Shown here: piece by piece, positions 1-13,189 of the stretch
Layout of the letters: each line of letters starts with the position of its first letter
Position numbering within the stretch: the stretch's first letter is position 1
Source: Cyclina sinensis
Taxonomy: Eukaryota; Mollusca; Bivalvia; Venerida; Veneridae
Length of the DNA stretch: 64,000 nt
Assembly: GCA_012932295.1 (NCBI GenBank)
Contig: JAAONU010000001.1
Span: 6,347,104-6,411,103 of the forward strand
Direction: 5' to 3'
Program-made: the position numbers and the translations under genes
The notes under the pieces: generated by a model
Databases searched by the model: none
What the model was told of the DNA's origin: nothing
Seen by the model: only the letters and a program-made list of their open reading frames with translations

Positions 1-930
1 GTAAAATGTGTAGTCTTTTTTCGTACGATTTCATTCCTATATGTTTTGTGCATAATGATCTAAAATATAACATAATGATTCTGAATATAAAATAATATTT
101 CTATACATCAGAAGGAACTGCTTCCTTGAATTTTGTGGAATAAGAAAATTGGTTCTGTATTTTTTTATCTGAGAATAAGGCTGCATATCTTTCCCATTAT
201 CATTTTTAATTTCGTAGAAAACGATCTTTGTGAAAAAAGTCTTCATCACAATTTCATTTACAGCCTACGTCAGTGAAATATAACAAATGTTAACAAACAA
301 ACAAAGAACCAGTATCTTGTATGCAACCATTTACCGCTGGGAAACATGACTTAACTTTGGAAAAACCCATGTCCCGTTACAAATTCTCTAAATGAATTTT
401 GAATGCTTAGCATTATCGATCTTGAAGCCACTTTCATTCAGTTCTTTTTTTCGACCATGTTCTAAAACTGTAAAAAGAATTAATGATACAACTAAACATG
501 AAAAACTATGCTAGTCCATACTAAATCATAAAAATATCCAGAGCAAAAGCTATCACCTTACAATGGTAATTTCATGATTTGTTCCAAGACTGATATGTAG
601 AAACCACCAGACTGGAAAACTCGATGCAGACAGTGCGATACAAATGAAAAATTATCGCAAATTACCTTAGATGGTATACTTTACATAGGTCCCAGCAAAA
701 CACACAACATAACTTGGACGAAGATTATTTTAGTTTAATTAGTTTTCTTCGTGAGACACAAATGTTTCTGTACGTGTCTTGTATTATAAGATTTATCATG
801 TTCTGAAAAAAGTTGAGATAAATACAGACAATGCTAGTTAGCAAGTTATTGCAACCTATACTAAACTCTTTCCGTGACTTTTCCGGTAGACAAACTAGCA
901 CTCACGCTAAAAGTGTTAATTGCAGAAAGT
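1..930. other. Unique AT-rich sequence, nothing recognised
   Basis: Both strands were read. Only short, low-complexity open frames occur. No repeat, RNA gene or splice-flanked open frame could be supported. Confidence 0.5.
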
Positions 931-934
931 CACT

Positions 935-1022
935 GGAGACTCTCACCCCTGGTGGGGTTCGAACCAGCGACCTCCAGATCTGAAGTACTGTGTCCTAATC
1001 TCTTGACAATTACATCTCCATA
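935..1022 (-). repeat. tRNA-derived SINE fragment (minus strand)
   Basis: Read on the minus strand, the segment resembles a tRNA. An A-box-like stretch (TTGTCAAGAGATTAGGAC) is followed about 30 bases later by a perfect B box (GGTTCGAACC) at a tRNA-like spacing. The sequence ends in a CCCACCAGGGG arm. The acceptor stem does not pair convincingly, so this is a degenerate SINE head rather than a functional tRNA gene. No poly-A or microsatellite tail was found beside it. Confidence 0.5.
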
Positions 1023-2383
1023 AAAAATGTTAGAACTGGAATACAGGCTTTAGAAAAAAAGGTTTCATGTATTATTATGAACAAGACTGCATCTGTGCCA
1101 AGAAATATCTGATGAAGTCGACCTTACTCTTGATTTAATGACAATAAATATTTAAACTGTTCTAAGGTTATTGCTTTTTTCATTCCAGGACAACACTTGC
1201 TGCCTTGAAAACAAACACACATTCAGAAAGAAATTTGTATTGCAATTTGACATGATCTGCATTTTTTGCAAGATTAAAAAGAAGAAAAAATTTAGGCATC
1301 ATACAGACGCCCGTCTAAAAATTAGACCTTTACTGGGCAACATGATGTGATTTTCAGTGAATTTATTTTACTGGATAATGCAGTAAAAACTATGATTGCG
1401 CGATTGCATTATTACTTGTAATGTCAGAGGAACATGTCGAAATATAAGTTTGACATAGTGAAACATATTGGTTTTTTTTCTTTTTTTTCTTTTTTAATAA
1501 CAGGATGAATTTAAAAATGTCAGAAGAAACTCATATTTAGCATATCTCCGGAACATACAAACCAAAATTTTAGACACAAATAGCTAACAGCAGAAAAAAG
1601 TTCTTTTTTTAAACTTCTTTTTCCATCTCTCTCAAAACTTACTGACCGTTTTATTAGACAGTAACTAGAACAGCTTAATCATCTGTTCCTGAAATTACTG
1701 TTTCAGTGCGTAAAACATTCACAAAAGACACAATTATACAACAACAAAAAAGGAGTCAATCAGTTATTCTCAAAGTTCACCAAGGGAATAAAAGCTCACA
1801 AATTACTCGCCTTTCTCTGGTGTACTTGATAATAAATACACGCTATATGGACTTATGAGAAGAAAGCAACATGATTAAGAGGTTTTCACTTCACCGGTGA
1901 ATTTTGCCCAGTGATCAATGAATGAACATTGTCTTCTTCAATACCAGTAGTCAATATTTACATATTGTGTTCTGAATAAAGTAGTTGCATTATGTATATG
2001 TAAAAATCTTAAGTTTGAACTTTAACATCTAGATGAAAACGGAACAAGATGTCAAGACGCATTTCCTTCAAAAATGTGCATAAAATATCAAAGTGTTTCT
2101 GTTAATTTTTGACCAGAAGATATATATTTACTTGTTCATATCAACGTCTGCAGCTTTGTTGTTTTGCTTTCATTCAGTTTCTGTATCCAGACACCACCAA
2201 GATATTTTTGCACGGTATGCTTAACCGTTTTTTGCTAATTTAGTCATTATAAAATGCCATCATTCATATGTGGTCCACGTCCACCGCTTTTTTTTACGTA
2301 GGAGTGCAATCTAAATTTAAGGCGAACATTTTATGAATCAGTGCACATGGCATGTAATTGTATGAATACAACCTCTGACAACC
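1023..2383. other. No supported feature
   Basis: AT-rich sequence with a pyrimidine run near 1470-1495. No coding, RNA or repeat structure was recognised. Confidence 0.45.
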
Positions 2384-2530
2384 CATTATTTGGCCTAGTG
2401 GGTAGAGTGTTGGTTTCAGATTCAGGAAGGTCTGAGTACGAACCCCGTTCTGGGTGGTTATTTTCAAGATGCACTACATCTTTCTTTTACAAACATTCAT
2501 TTTCATATGATCTAAATATAAATATGCAAA
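2384..2530 (+). repeat. tRNA-derived SINE remnant (plus strand)
   Basis: A good A box (TGGCCTAGTGGGTAGAGTG) is followed by a B-box-like GAGTACGAACCCC about 45 bases downstream, the internal promoter layout of a polymerase III tRNA gene. The arms around it do not fold into a full cloverleaf, so it is most likely a tRNA-derived SINE head. The 3' limit is uncertain because no clear tail was found. Confidence 0.5.
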
Positions 2531-2830
2531 CCACAAATATATAACTAGTTTACCAAATCTATCATTTTGCTGCCAATTTATGTAAATAAGCAAAAAAACT
2601 TCTATCATTCACATTGGATGAGTATGTGATGCTTTAAGAGAAGGAATAACCAATTTTCTTGAATATTCACTGTGATACACGTGAGCTTAACCATGCATGA
2701 ATTTAAACCTTAAATGGTGTCGAGTCTTAATATTACAGTTAACCATCCAATCAATTGTTCGGAAAATACTGAATAATTCTATGACACTAAAGTAATATTT
2801 GCACGTTCTTAAATGCATTTTATCTTTCAG

Positions 2831-3245
2831 TACGTCTATACAACTTTCCGCTAATAATGAACTTACATCAACATTGCATAGAGCACAGAATGTACGCACA
2901 CGGTACCTTACTAATCTTCCTGTTCCAAATGAAAACATTTTGCAAAGAAACGATACGAGATTTTCAATCAGGACATCAACTGTCAATAAACGAATTAATG
3001 GAGAAAGGAATATTAAGATGAACAGAAAAATTATTTCCTTTCCTGGAAAAATGACACGTGCTAGACTAATTGACCTGGTGTTCGTCATGATGAGTATAAT
3101 GTCCGTTTCTTATGTAATCAAAGAAATATTAATTCAAAGGTTATTATTTATATTAATATCATTTCGAAAGTGTCTAATTCCTCTTGAACAGTCAAGTCAA
3201 GTCACAATTTATTGGACAAAAACATACACATATTTATCGCCATGA
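2831..3245 (+). CDS. Uncharacterised open frame, possible terminal exon
   Basis: This is the longest open frame in non-repetitive sequence: about 137 codons from a splice-acceptor-like TATCTTTCAG (ending 2830) to a stop at 3243-3245. An in-frame ATG at 2799 would allow a 148-residue reading without splicing. The predicted product is rich in Asn, Thr and Arg in its first two thirds. A hydrophobic stretch (LVFVMMSIMSVSYVI) near the end could be a membrane segment. No domain is recognised. A 133-codon frame overlaps it on the other strand (2687-3088), so the openness may be coincidental. The last part (from about 3186) runs into a LINE-like tail, which argues against a conserved C terminus. Treat it as a weak candidate. 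Confidence 0.15.
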
Positions 3246-3300
3246 AAACTGTGGCGGTACAAGCAAACATCACAGAAAAGTGTGATAACTATATAGTATT
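3186..3300 (-). mobile_element. LINE 3'-end fragment with (CTTGA)n-like tail (minus strand)
   Basis: On the minus strand the segment reads through a polyadenylation-like AATAAA and then TTGTGACTTGACTTGAC. LINEs of the jockey/CR1 type commonly end in this way, with a short tandem repeat after AATAAA. Only the terminal stretch is present and no coding part is seen. The family is not identified. Confidence 0.35.
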
Positions 3301-5235
3301 AGTGAACTATTGTCTAAAATCTGCGTAGTACACAAATATTGTAGTTTAACAGTATGTATTGTCAGTAAAAAAAAACAGAGTAAAAAACAAAACATTTAAT
3401 CATTTTTATCGCTTCTTTTAAGCGTTGCGAAATAAATACATTTTGCTAAGTTTGCAAACATGTACTTTGTTATGAATTATTTTATCATTGGATGAGAATT
3501 AGTTTTTCATAATATTATTAGTTTTTCTTTTTTCTGGGGATACGCGTGCGTTATAACTCAAAGGAGAATTCATGTCTTTTTCCATTAGCATCCTCTCCCG
3601 AATTATACTTATATATCATATGTTTTAGTTTAATAATATATATTCGATTATTCTCCATTTTTTTTTCACAACCCGTCTTGATTGATATCAGGTTTCTTAA
3701 TTAAAAGAAAATAACAGTTTATTAGGTCATTCTGGTGTTATTCTTTCGATTTTAGTTCAATCGTTTCCTACAGTCATTTAAACATAATAAAACAATCTGA
3801 TCAAAATATCTGAAAACAATCTAACTACTTTTCTCATATTACATTCGTTGTTTTTCCTCATGACGTTCGATCTTATTTTTTTCAACTGAAAATACGCTAA
3901 ACTAAGAATTCGCATTAACTTTACGATTTAAAATGGGATTACTGCATAACTGCCTGAAATTAAGGCAAACAAATTCGCTTTTATATGGCTTCACATCTAA
4001 GACTATGAATTATGCACAATGAAACATGCAAGCAACAAATAGACCTGAAACTTAATTAAGAAGAGATTAACTGACTTACGTATTTGCCATCACAAAAACA
4101 CGCATATGTAGAGAAAAAACTTTAAATATTTCAATGTCTAAATAAAATCCAGAATAATTCAATACTTTAAATGACACCAACTGTGTTCGGTTAATGTTAC
4201 GTCTCGCGTGCCGAAAATACCTTTCGTCTGTATAAAACGCAATTATTTAAACGGTCAGACATTTAATTCATCAATTCATACGGATGGTTCCTAACTCTTA
4301 TAAACTTACTTTGCAAGTCATGAAAAGATGTCCAGTTATATCCATTAACAGACTCAAACAGTTATAGATTTCCAATAGAACATGCAAGACAAGTCTGCAC
4401 ATTGCCAATGCATTGGAGATCACCACTTTGTTGCTGAACAAAAGTACAGCCAGTATTTAAAGATACTATCCACGAGACATTTTACATACACGATGCTGAA
4501 GGCGTAAAACTGGACGAGTCTGAGACTTTAACGGGATATGTTTAATCGCTGTATTGTATTAGATAGTTTATTAAACCATTCTTCAAGTGCTAGACAGATG
4601 AGTGGCGGGGCCTAATTGCATGACTGAAAATATGAGACATATTCGGCGAACAAAAAGAAAATCTACCTTGAAGGCAGGAGAAACGTTCATACAATGCGTA
4701 TTTTAAAGTCTTCAAATTTTGATATTTGTAACAATGAAATACAGTGTAACTGAATTGTTCAAATAAACTGCTCATAACTTAGTTGCTACTCAAGTCATCA
4801 TACTGCTGAGGAAATTTGTTAAATAATCGTTGCCTTTTGGTGAAGTTGTAAAAAGACATTGACTTTGAAAAGGTGATATCGAACAAGGTCGATAAATCTT
4901 CATATTAACCGATCCATACATTTGATGAGTTACTAAATAGACCACAACTATTTTTTAGCAAATAACTGATGTCTGCCTTCTTTCGACGATGAATTTAAAC
5001 GCTAAATGGTGGGAAATTTTCAAGTCGTTATAACACAATTCGATACGTGTCCTAGAACTTATCGCATGATTATATATTACGGACATAGATAACTTAATCA
5101 GTCATTCTAAAGCATACATCTAGCAACAGATGTTTAAACTGACTTATTGAATGACTTATTAACCCTGAAAGTTACAATATAAGTTGTCAAAGTGACACTG
5201 ACTTTTTAAGAAAAAAAACTAATTTGCGCTGGTGT
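3301..5235. other. No supported feature
   Basis: AT-rich, apparently unique sequence. Short open frames are no longer than expected by chance. No repeats or RNA genes were recognised. Confidence 0.45.
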
Positions 5236-5239
5236 ATGT

Positions 5240-6685
5240 TCCCTTACACAAGAGGGCCATGATGGCCCTAAATCGCTTACCTGAGTATTTTGGCTGTAGG
5301 TTTGCAGTTAAGCAGTATTTCATGTTTTATTGAAAATAAGTAAGTAATGTAAATATGAATATGTAAATATGTAAAAAGAAAGTAGAAATATTTATCAAAA
5401 GCTATGGTGCCTTGACCTTGATCCAGTGACCTAAAACCCTACCCATGGGTAGAGGTTTGTGCAAGGATCCTATATACCGAATATCAAAGATATTGGTCTT
5501 TAAATGAAAGCTGTATGAGGTACAGTATTTAAACCTATTTTTAGCCTTGGTGACCTTTAACTTAATCTAATTATTCGAAAAAGCTTGATTAAGCTTGCTT
5601 CACGGCAAATCTTAAAATTCTAGGCTTTGTGGTTTCAGACATGAAGATTTTTTAAAGATTTCTTCTATACTGCTATTTAAAACTTGTGACCTCTCGGGAG
5701 AAATTTTCTAACATACTTGAGAAACGTCCTCCAGACATTGCTACATACCAAATCGTAAGGCTCAGGGTCTTGTAGTTTCATACAAGAAGATTTTTCAAAG
5801 TTTACCCTATATGAACTGGCCGGGGCCAAATTTGACCCTAGAGGCATAATTTGAACAAACTTGGTAGAGGTCCACACGACAATGCTACATACCAAATCTT
5901 AAGGCTCAGGGCCTTGTGGTTTCAGACAGTCAAGAAGATTTTTAAAGTTTCACTATATAAGCCTATGCTAAATCCATTGACCCCTGGGGCAGGGCCAAAT
6001 TTGACCCTAGGGGTATAATTTGAACAAAATTGGTAGATATCCACAAGACAATGCTACATACAAAATCTGAAGGCTAAGGTTCTTGTGGTTTCAGACAAGA
6101 TTTTTAAAGTTTCACTATGTTAAATAAGTTGACCCCCGGTGCGGGGGCAAATTAGACCTCACGGGCATAATTTGAATAAACTTGGTAGAGGTCTACTAGA
6201 CAATGCTACATACCAAATCTTAAGGCTCAGGGCCTTGTGGTTTCAGACAAGAAGATTTTTAAAGTTTCACTTTATAAGCCTACGTAAAATAAATTGACCC
6301 CCCGGTGCGGGGGCAAATTTGACCCCAGGGGCATAATTTGAACAAACTTGATAGAGGTCCACTAGACAATGCTATATACCAAATCTTAAGGCTCAGGGCC
6401 TTGTGGTTTCAAACAAGAAGATTTTCAAAGTTTTTCCTTACAATTGCCATAGCAACCAGAGTTCTTGATGGAATTAAATCTTTGAAGAACTTTTGGTAGA
6501 GCTTCATGCAAGAAACATCCCTACAAAATTTCAACAAATTTGGCAAGTGGTTTAGGAGGAGAAGTTGTTTAAAGAAATTGTTGACGCACGGACGGACGGA
6601 CGCAGTCACGCACGACGATGGACGACGGACAATGGGCCATCACAAAAGCTCACCTTGAGGACAATGTCCTCAGGTGAGCTAAAAA
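5240..6685. mobile_element. Bivalve-type dispersed repeat with internal tandem modules
   Basis: The left end carries a hairpin (AGGGCCATGATGGCCCT) followed by CGCTTACCTGAG. The right end carries ACGGACGGACGG, then GGGCCATCACAAAAGCTCACC, and closes with a hairpin whose arms are AGCTCACCTTGAGGACA and TGTCCTCAGGTGAGCT. The interior holds five diverged copies of a 145-170-bp module. Each has the words AAGGCTCAGGGCCTTGTGG, AAGATTTTTAAAGTTTCACT and CATAATTTGAACAAACTTGG; module starts lie near 5757, 5900, 6070, 6221 and 6389. There is no transposase-like open frame. I know this style of element from bivalve genomes as a very abundant non-autonomous repeat; its class is not established here. Related fragments occur at 17190-17330, 29346-30120 and 31846-32400. 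Confidence 0.65.
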
Positions 6686-7109
6686 CCCATCAAACTGTTT
6701 GTTCCAATATATTCATTGAGAGAAAAGTTCTACTACCATTGTGTAAAGTTAAAATGATAAAATATATCATGACTGACCCACAAACTGACTTTACAACCTA
6801 CCTAAAATGATACTTTCATTCACATTTTATGAAAGTAGGGAAAAAGTGTTTGTTACATGTATTTAACCTCACAAGATTTCCGAGCATTTACTGAATCTTC
6901 AGCATTTATCTAGACTGCCATGCTTCTTGGACATTTCGAACTTTGATATAACTCCATACTTTTAAGAGAAAGGGAGTGTCAAGTGTTACAAGTGTTACTT
7001 ATATCAGATAAGTTTTCATCAACTTACTGTATCTGCTTTAAACTCTGGTGAAACAAACTCGCTAAGATTTGTCCACAAAATTGCAGTATGTCTTTCTACC
7101 CGCCCGCCC
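6686..7109. other. No supported feature
   Basis: AT-rich spacer between the dispersed repeat and the first diverged duplication block. It contains a C-rich run near 7100. Confidence 0.4.
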
Positions 7110-7540
7110 CCCATACAGATCGTAAAAAATATATAGCGAACGTGAATGGAATACAAAAAAATCACCCCATTAAACTTTATTAGTGTAATAAACCTAAGGT
7201 TGTAAATATAACGTAACTTTTATTGAATCAATTTTCAATTTATATTCAATATGCTAATTTTATTCTTTATTCGTTTTAAGTTGATTTCATATCTGAAACA
7301 CGAAACGATTAAAATCTGCTAAATATTTTTGACGTTTTTATGCATAATTTTATCGCACATATTAATAAATGTTAAACAACTTATCCGAATTTATAATTAG
7401 AATGCAAGATATAACATCACCTATAATAGCCTTTTACATAATGATTCGAAACTCGAGAAAAAATATCATTCACTTAAACTCCTATGAAATTATGAGAAAG
7501 ACGGATTGAAAATGCATAATTTTAGCATTATTTAAATATT
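7110..7540 (+). repeat. Duplication block a, copy 1
   Basis: Aligns by eye, with many substitutions and small indels, to 18590-18890. Shared landmarks are a GTGAATGGAATAC/GTGAGTGGAATAC start, then GTAATAAACCT/GTAATAACCTT, AACGTAACTTTTATTGAATC/AACGTATCATTTTATTCAATC, and TTAAATATTAG near the end. The block is non-coding in both copies. It belongs to the old tandem duplication spanning about 7-24 kb. Confidence 0.5.
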
Positions 7541-9059
7541 AGTTACGTGTATAAACAAAAAATAATCACAGTTTTTCGAAGAGCGCTCTGAACATAATAT
7601 TAATGTTTATAGCTTCGAAAAACGATGACAAAACATCGACATTAAATTATACAAAAAAGGGTATGCACAGAAAACAAAATAACCTTAAAATCGAGGAATA
7701 ACAAATAACTAAATTTAGTACTTAATAATCAAATCCATTCTGTACTTTTGGTTCAATCACAACGCACGAGTAATAACCAAACCTACTTAATTTTTAAACT
7801 CTTGCCAAGGTGGCCTCGATACGGTTAATTTCAACACGTTTTGCTGTTTTTGATGTTTCAGTTTGCAAGTTTTATAAGACTTATACTCTGAGAATTCTGT
7901 TTGATATTAACGTCTATTTTATAAAACAATATCAGTTAATTTCAATATTTAACGTGATTGAGTACAGAAAAGTGCATAAAATGAACAACCTTTAAGTTAC
8001 GGTGAAAATAAGACCGCAGGAAAATTGCATAACTTAAATCGAAGTTAGTATATGTAAATGACAATGTTAAGAAAAAGTCAAAAATGTTAAATATTAATTT
8101 CAGTTGGTTAAAAAAAAATTCAGTCAAAAGAAGTCAAAAACACCAGGGTAAGACATTCATGAACTACTTCATTAACAAACAAATATGAAAGTGTACATCA
8201 GAAAACAAAACTGAAAAATAAATACTAAACATCTCTTGACAGTTGTTATTTCCTGCACAAGTGAAAAAGGCAGTAGTTTTCAACCCAGCATTTATCCATC
8301 ACCTATCACGAATGAACATCTGCAGCCTATGATTTAGGCATTCACGTTCCATTTATATATATATGTCAAAAAGCAAAATGTACTTGCTCAAACCTTCATA
8401 AAATGATACTGTAAAGTACAAACGATCACGAGCAAATTAAGTTAATATAATCAAAAACGGTTAAGAACAGTCTGTACTGCTTTATAATAATGTTTTTAAT
8501 GGTTCAAAATGGTTAATGAATCTATAGATTTAGTTCTTTCAAATTTGAAATCAAAATTTCAGCCTTTGTACCAAATGCATGGCAAGGATAAGAAAAATCC
8601 ATGTTTTTGTCTTCAGTTGAATTTGGTATGCGCCATATCTTGCAAAGCTTTAGGTAAATGCGTCTTATATTGTCTACCTTTTGTCATTTGAGAGAACATG
8701 TCTAAACACTTAATTCACTGAAAGGTGAAAAAGTCAATATTGGTTTGATCCTTACAAGCAGGAAAAGCTTACTCATTTGTCATCGAGGAGGCAGAAAAGT
8801 TCACGATAGTATTCCTATTGTTTCTTAATCCTGTTTCTTTGCTAACATAATGCATTACAAATGAGCGTAATCCATATAAAAAGGTACTCCTAATAGGCAA
8901 AATTAATTGAAACTTATTTCAACTCAATTCAACAATTATATTTAACAACTTTCTATTTATTTCTCTAAGTTTTCCTTTAAAGTAACAATTGCTTCCGGAA
9001 ACACCTAAAAAGTTGATTTTTAAAAAGCAAAGCATTTAGAGAGAAATGTTCTCGTCTCA

Positions 9060-9440
9060 CAGACATGTAAGCATTAAAGGACGACCCTCCATTTATTTCT
9101 GCTTATATGACAAAAAGGAACCAAAATTCGATTTAAGCTTTTAAAATATCGGTACAGTGATAACAATACGTGTTTATCTAGATCAATATAACAAATAGTG
9201 AACTGCGCTGATTTTTTTTTTATAAATGCCAAAATGTTAAAGTTAAAACGTATTTATCAAACTGTACACATAGGCAGCAACGTATATAGAAGTCTACTTT
9301 TTAGACACAGAGGTTTACTAAGTTTAGTTTCAATGACTTTTCTCTCAATATCATTACTAAAACTCGACAAAAACAACATGTCAAGAGATATCAGTAACAT
9401 GATTTTACGAGAGAGTGAAAATGGGCTAAGTCTGTAAGTA
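9060..9440 (+). repeat. Duplication block c, copy 1 (most diverged)
   Basis: Matches blocks at 13190-13420 and 21840-22090. Shared words are CCATTTATTTCTGC (versus CTTTCATTTTCTGC), AAGCTTTTAAAATATC (versus AAGGCTTTTAAAATATC), a GATAACA motif after it, and CTAGATCAATATAA (versus CTATGTAATCAA). No reading frame is preserved across the three copies. Confidence 0.4.
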
Positions 9441-10007
9441 TAAATATAACTCTCTAACAAATTTTAAACAGCATAATATTATTACTAAACGTTTCACAAA
9501 AATAAAACTATTGCGTTCATTTAATTATTATCATTATTATTATATTTTGTAATAATCTGACCCCTTTAATGTTGTAATATCTGTTAAACACCACGTGCAT
9601 GTAGTTATTTAAATATTGGTCAGCAAAACTGAGGGAAAATATTGAGGCCCCTATTTGAATGGTTCCTCGTCCGAAGCGTGTAATTCCCTTTACAACCTTT
9701 CAATAATAGTAACTTTATTATCAATAATAACTTGGAAAACTTCGCAATAATTCTGTTTTAACAAAGTAAAACTCTATAAAGACGGTTGAAAAAAAAAACA
9801 AATCTGTAATTCACGAATGCCTGTTTTAATCTTTGACTTATATCAATAAATCATTCTGATATTAGATTATCGGTGTTTACACTGAATATTGATAAATTGT
9901 TGTCAATGAAAAAAAAAGCTTGTTTTTCTTTACAATCATGTACATGGAAAACATGCGTTTTTCCTTGTTTTGTTAGAAAATATAGGCGTTGTTATGTTTT
10001 GAACTAT

Positions 10008-10467
10008 ATTCTAGCATAAAATCGCTTGTTTTTGCCCATTTTGCCTATGTTTTAACGAGAGCAAAAAGGTGTGTTAACAAGGAAGTTCTCGCGCTCACGC
10101 GCTATTATTACCCGTTTTCAGTTATGCGCGTTACAGGGCCTTTGTAAATAATGGACGCTGATCCGTCTTTTTTACCCCAAATCGGCAGTTTATGTAACTT
10201 TGCAGGTCGGAATGTAGACGAAACATTCATGATTATTGATAAAATCAATGGCTGGCCTTGTCCATATTATATGATTAAATCCAGATCCTTCCAAATATTT
10301 TTTAATCGACACTTTTTAAGTTTCAAGATGGCTGCTCGACAGGTTGAAACATGTTGACCTGTCGCCCTGGAACGCATATTTAAAACACGTATCCATAACA
10401 ACCTAAAGGCGACTGTACTTTTTTTTTTTCGTAAACATGTCTTTTCTAGATGATTTTATGCTAGAAT
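10008..10467. mobile_element. Small inverted-repeat element (candidate MITE)
   Basis: A 16-bp perfect inverted repeat, ATTCTAGCATAAAATC, lies at 10008-10023 and its complement at 10452-10467, bounding 460 bp without a transposase frame. The interior includes a GC-richer patch with CGCGCTCACGCGCT. No target-site duplication was recognised. It directly abuts the palindrome at 10481-10584, and the two may form one composite element. Confidence 0.4.
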
Positions 10468-10480
10468 AGCGTTATTTAAA

Positions 10481-10584
10481 GCACGTTTTTTAGTGTCATA
10501 ACATCTGCAGAATCCCTCGGGATATGTTGGTGCCCGAGCTCGTCCCTCGGGATTCTGCGGATGTTATAACACGAAAAAATGTGC
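10481..10584. repeat. Long hairpin palindrome
   Basis: Two arms of about 41 bp (10481-10521 and 10544-10584) are inverted copies with roughly six mismatches, including CTGCAGAATCCC versus GGGATTCTGCGG. The loop is about 22 bp. CCCTCGGG words flank the loop on both sides. The fold would extrude as a stable cruciform or RNA hairpin. It is most likely a terminal structure of a miniature transposon. Confidence 0.7.
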
Positions 10585-12319
10585 GTTAACCCTATATTGT
10601 TCATCGCAGAAGGAAAGAAAGAAAGAAAAAAGAATACAACAATTTTGGCTTTAGTTCAGATGGCCAGAAAAAAGTAAGAAGAAAGACAATATAACAAACA
10701 ACAAAAAGTTTAAAAAGTGATTAAATGAGCGATATATATTTTGTTTTCAAGCTGCATTACTGCCTATGGGAAGCAAGAAACATTTCCTGATTCACAGAGC
10801 TTAAACTTGTCTAATAGAGCTTAAGCTATCTCATACTTCCAGATGTGTAATGAAATAAAGCTTCGAATTTGATATTTCAGAATGTAATTAAATTTGAGAT
10901 GGCTGTTCAATACCTCGGCTTCCTTGTTCATCAAAACAGATACTGAAATTACATTTCAACTGTATTCTGTTAGATATTGAGTTAGTGTAATTTCTACTGT
11001 TGATTGCATTGTGAAACTACCGTAATTTTGTTTTAAAAGGTAGAAGCTATACATAACAGAGGTAATGTTGAAAATAATCCTATTACTTAAAGAAAAAAAA
11101 CAGAGATACTGCATGCAGACTAGCAGCACTTTTCATTGCAGTGTCGTATTTGTCAGAGGTTTTTGCGTTGGAATTCATCGGTTCAAGTCAGAACTCCAAG
11201 ATGCATTAATGAAGACAGGTTCACCCGGTTTTCAAAATTGTTCACCATGTTTTTGTTGTCCGCATTAATACATTTTTCCCGTATAGAGGTACGTATTTAC
11301 CCTTAATGCACAAATTTGATTTTAAAAGCTGTAATTCATTTCAGGATAGCAGTAAAATTACTAAATATGTACTGCTGTAGAAAGGCGACTTATGGTCAGA
11401 ATTTCGTATGTATGCTTTAAAACGCCCGTATGAGTCATTAAAAACGGTTTTCGGACGTTACACATGTTAATCTGTAGCTCTCTTTTTTCACTAAATTTGA
11501 TCTAAAATTTCTAAGAGAGACAACACGTGTTGTCCTGAATTACGTCTAAGATAACTAACAGAAATGTAACAATTCAAAATGAACTGTCTAAACTGTAAAA
11601 CCCCTAGGGCAATGATAGTATTTCTAAAATGGGTTCTTTTTATGAATCAGTATCATATTAAGTAGATTGTAGATTTACACAAACTAAAATAAAGAAGTGC
11701 GATCATACGAGAATCTGAAATTACATATGTACAGCCACGAAACTGTAATATTTTGATATTCACGAAAAAGGTGAGAAATTTTGTCTTTATATTTGCTTTC
11801 TCGCACTATATAGTAAGAAAACATGCTCTTACAAAATGAAAACATTAAATATACATTCACAGCTAATATCATACCTCATTCTAATGAAAACGAGCTTACG
11901 AAAACGTTCACAATTGGTAAAAGCCATTTACATAACATAGCCACAGATCCAGCTTTTACAACAATTGGAGAGACATGTATTGATAAAACCTGACAGAAAA
12001 AATTAATGCGAAGTACGTACTTGTCACTTAGCAATTCGTCATGAAGATTTCATTTTTTATGTCTACCAGTTCTGATACATGTTATAAACCTTTACTTTTC
12101 CAATAGCAAGCCTAAGGTTTGCTTATAACAAAAGTTAAAATTTTGTTCCGTGTGAGTGGGAAGATACAAGTATGTCACATTAAAATTACAATAGGTCAAA
12201 CACAGCCTTCCGTAAACCATTTCAAACAGGCAAAACACAGCAGCTGATTTAAACACAGCATGTCTACATATTCATATCAAGTAATGGTAAACTTACGACT
12301 GATTTTCAAATCAAAATAG

Positions 12320-12500
12320 GCTGAAAACCCGCTGATGCCATTTCTTGTCAATGAATATAAATGAGACACAGATTAAGATAATAACCCCGACCTTCCGAAT
12401 GTGATGTCATAAAATCGTTAGGTATCATCGACCACGAGATTAACGCGTTTTCGGCACTTGATCTGCTCGGGAAGAATTTCATTATTTCTTATACAGAATA
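12320..12500 (+). repeat. Duplication block b, copy 1
   Basis: Aligns to 17670-17860. Shared landmarks are GCTGATGCCATT(T/C)CT(T/A)GTCAATGAATA, an AGATTAA(G/C)AT stretch, CC(C/T)GACCT, ATGTCATAAAATC/ATGTCATGAAATC and GAAGAATTT. The order of landmarks is preserved with indels. It is part of the 7-24 kb duplication. Confidence 0.6.
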
Positions 12501-13189
12501 AAAAAAAGTTCAAAAAAGCGTGTTATCCTTCTTTTAAAGTCAATGCAAAGTCAAATATCCAAGAATTTTTAGAGACATTTTGAAATTTAGAGGAATAGTA
12601 CTCAAAAAAGGAGGCCTCGACGAAAACTGTAAAGAAATATTCAATGTAGTATAACTCTGTTAATAATATTGATCTATTCAAACATAAGTGTACACGGGTC
12701 ATCCGTATTTAAACACAACCTTGCTTTTTTGTCTGACCAAAATATTTATCGTCAAGAAATATATCAAAGCATTATAAACTTACTGTTTTGAGAATTTACG
12801 AGGAAACAAGTTGCATCTATTTTTGGAATGAAAACAAATTAGAATATTTCTTCTGGGACCTTTCTAGACATATGAAGAATATCCTCTGAATAAAGTGACT
12901 ACACGTGTTAATGTTTTTAACATCTCAGGAAATTTCAACTGAAAATTGTTGAAGCATATGATAAAACACATCTATTATAAATTACCTCTGATGTGTTTTT
13001 GAGTTGCATACTTTCATAAGCCAAGTCTTCGTCAACTTTGTGTCAGACAGGCAGTATTACTACAAGGTATTTTAGACATTTCAGTTTCTCTCTATTAAAA
13101 TCACTGAAGCTCTTGAACAATCCACCTCTTGTAAGGCTATTTAGAACGAATAATAAAATTGTCATCTCGTCAGAAAATTCAATTAGTGA

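Noticed and set aside
935..2470. Possible functional tRNA genes at the two A/B-box sites.
   Set aside because: Acceptor and D stems do not pair, and no clean cloverleaf can be drawn; SINE heads fit better.
2687..3088. A 133-codon minus-strand frame.
   Set aside because: Overlaps the plus-strand frame at 2831-3245 and has a low-complexity hydrophobic composition; no motif recognised.
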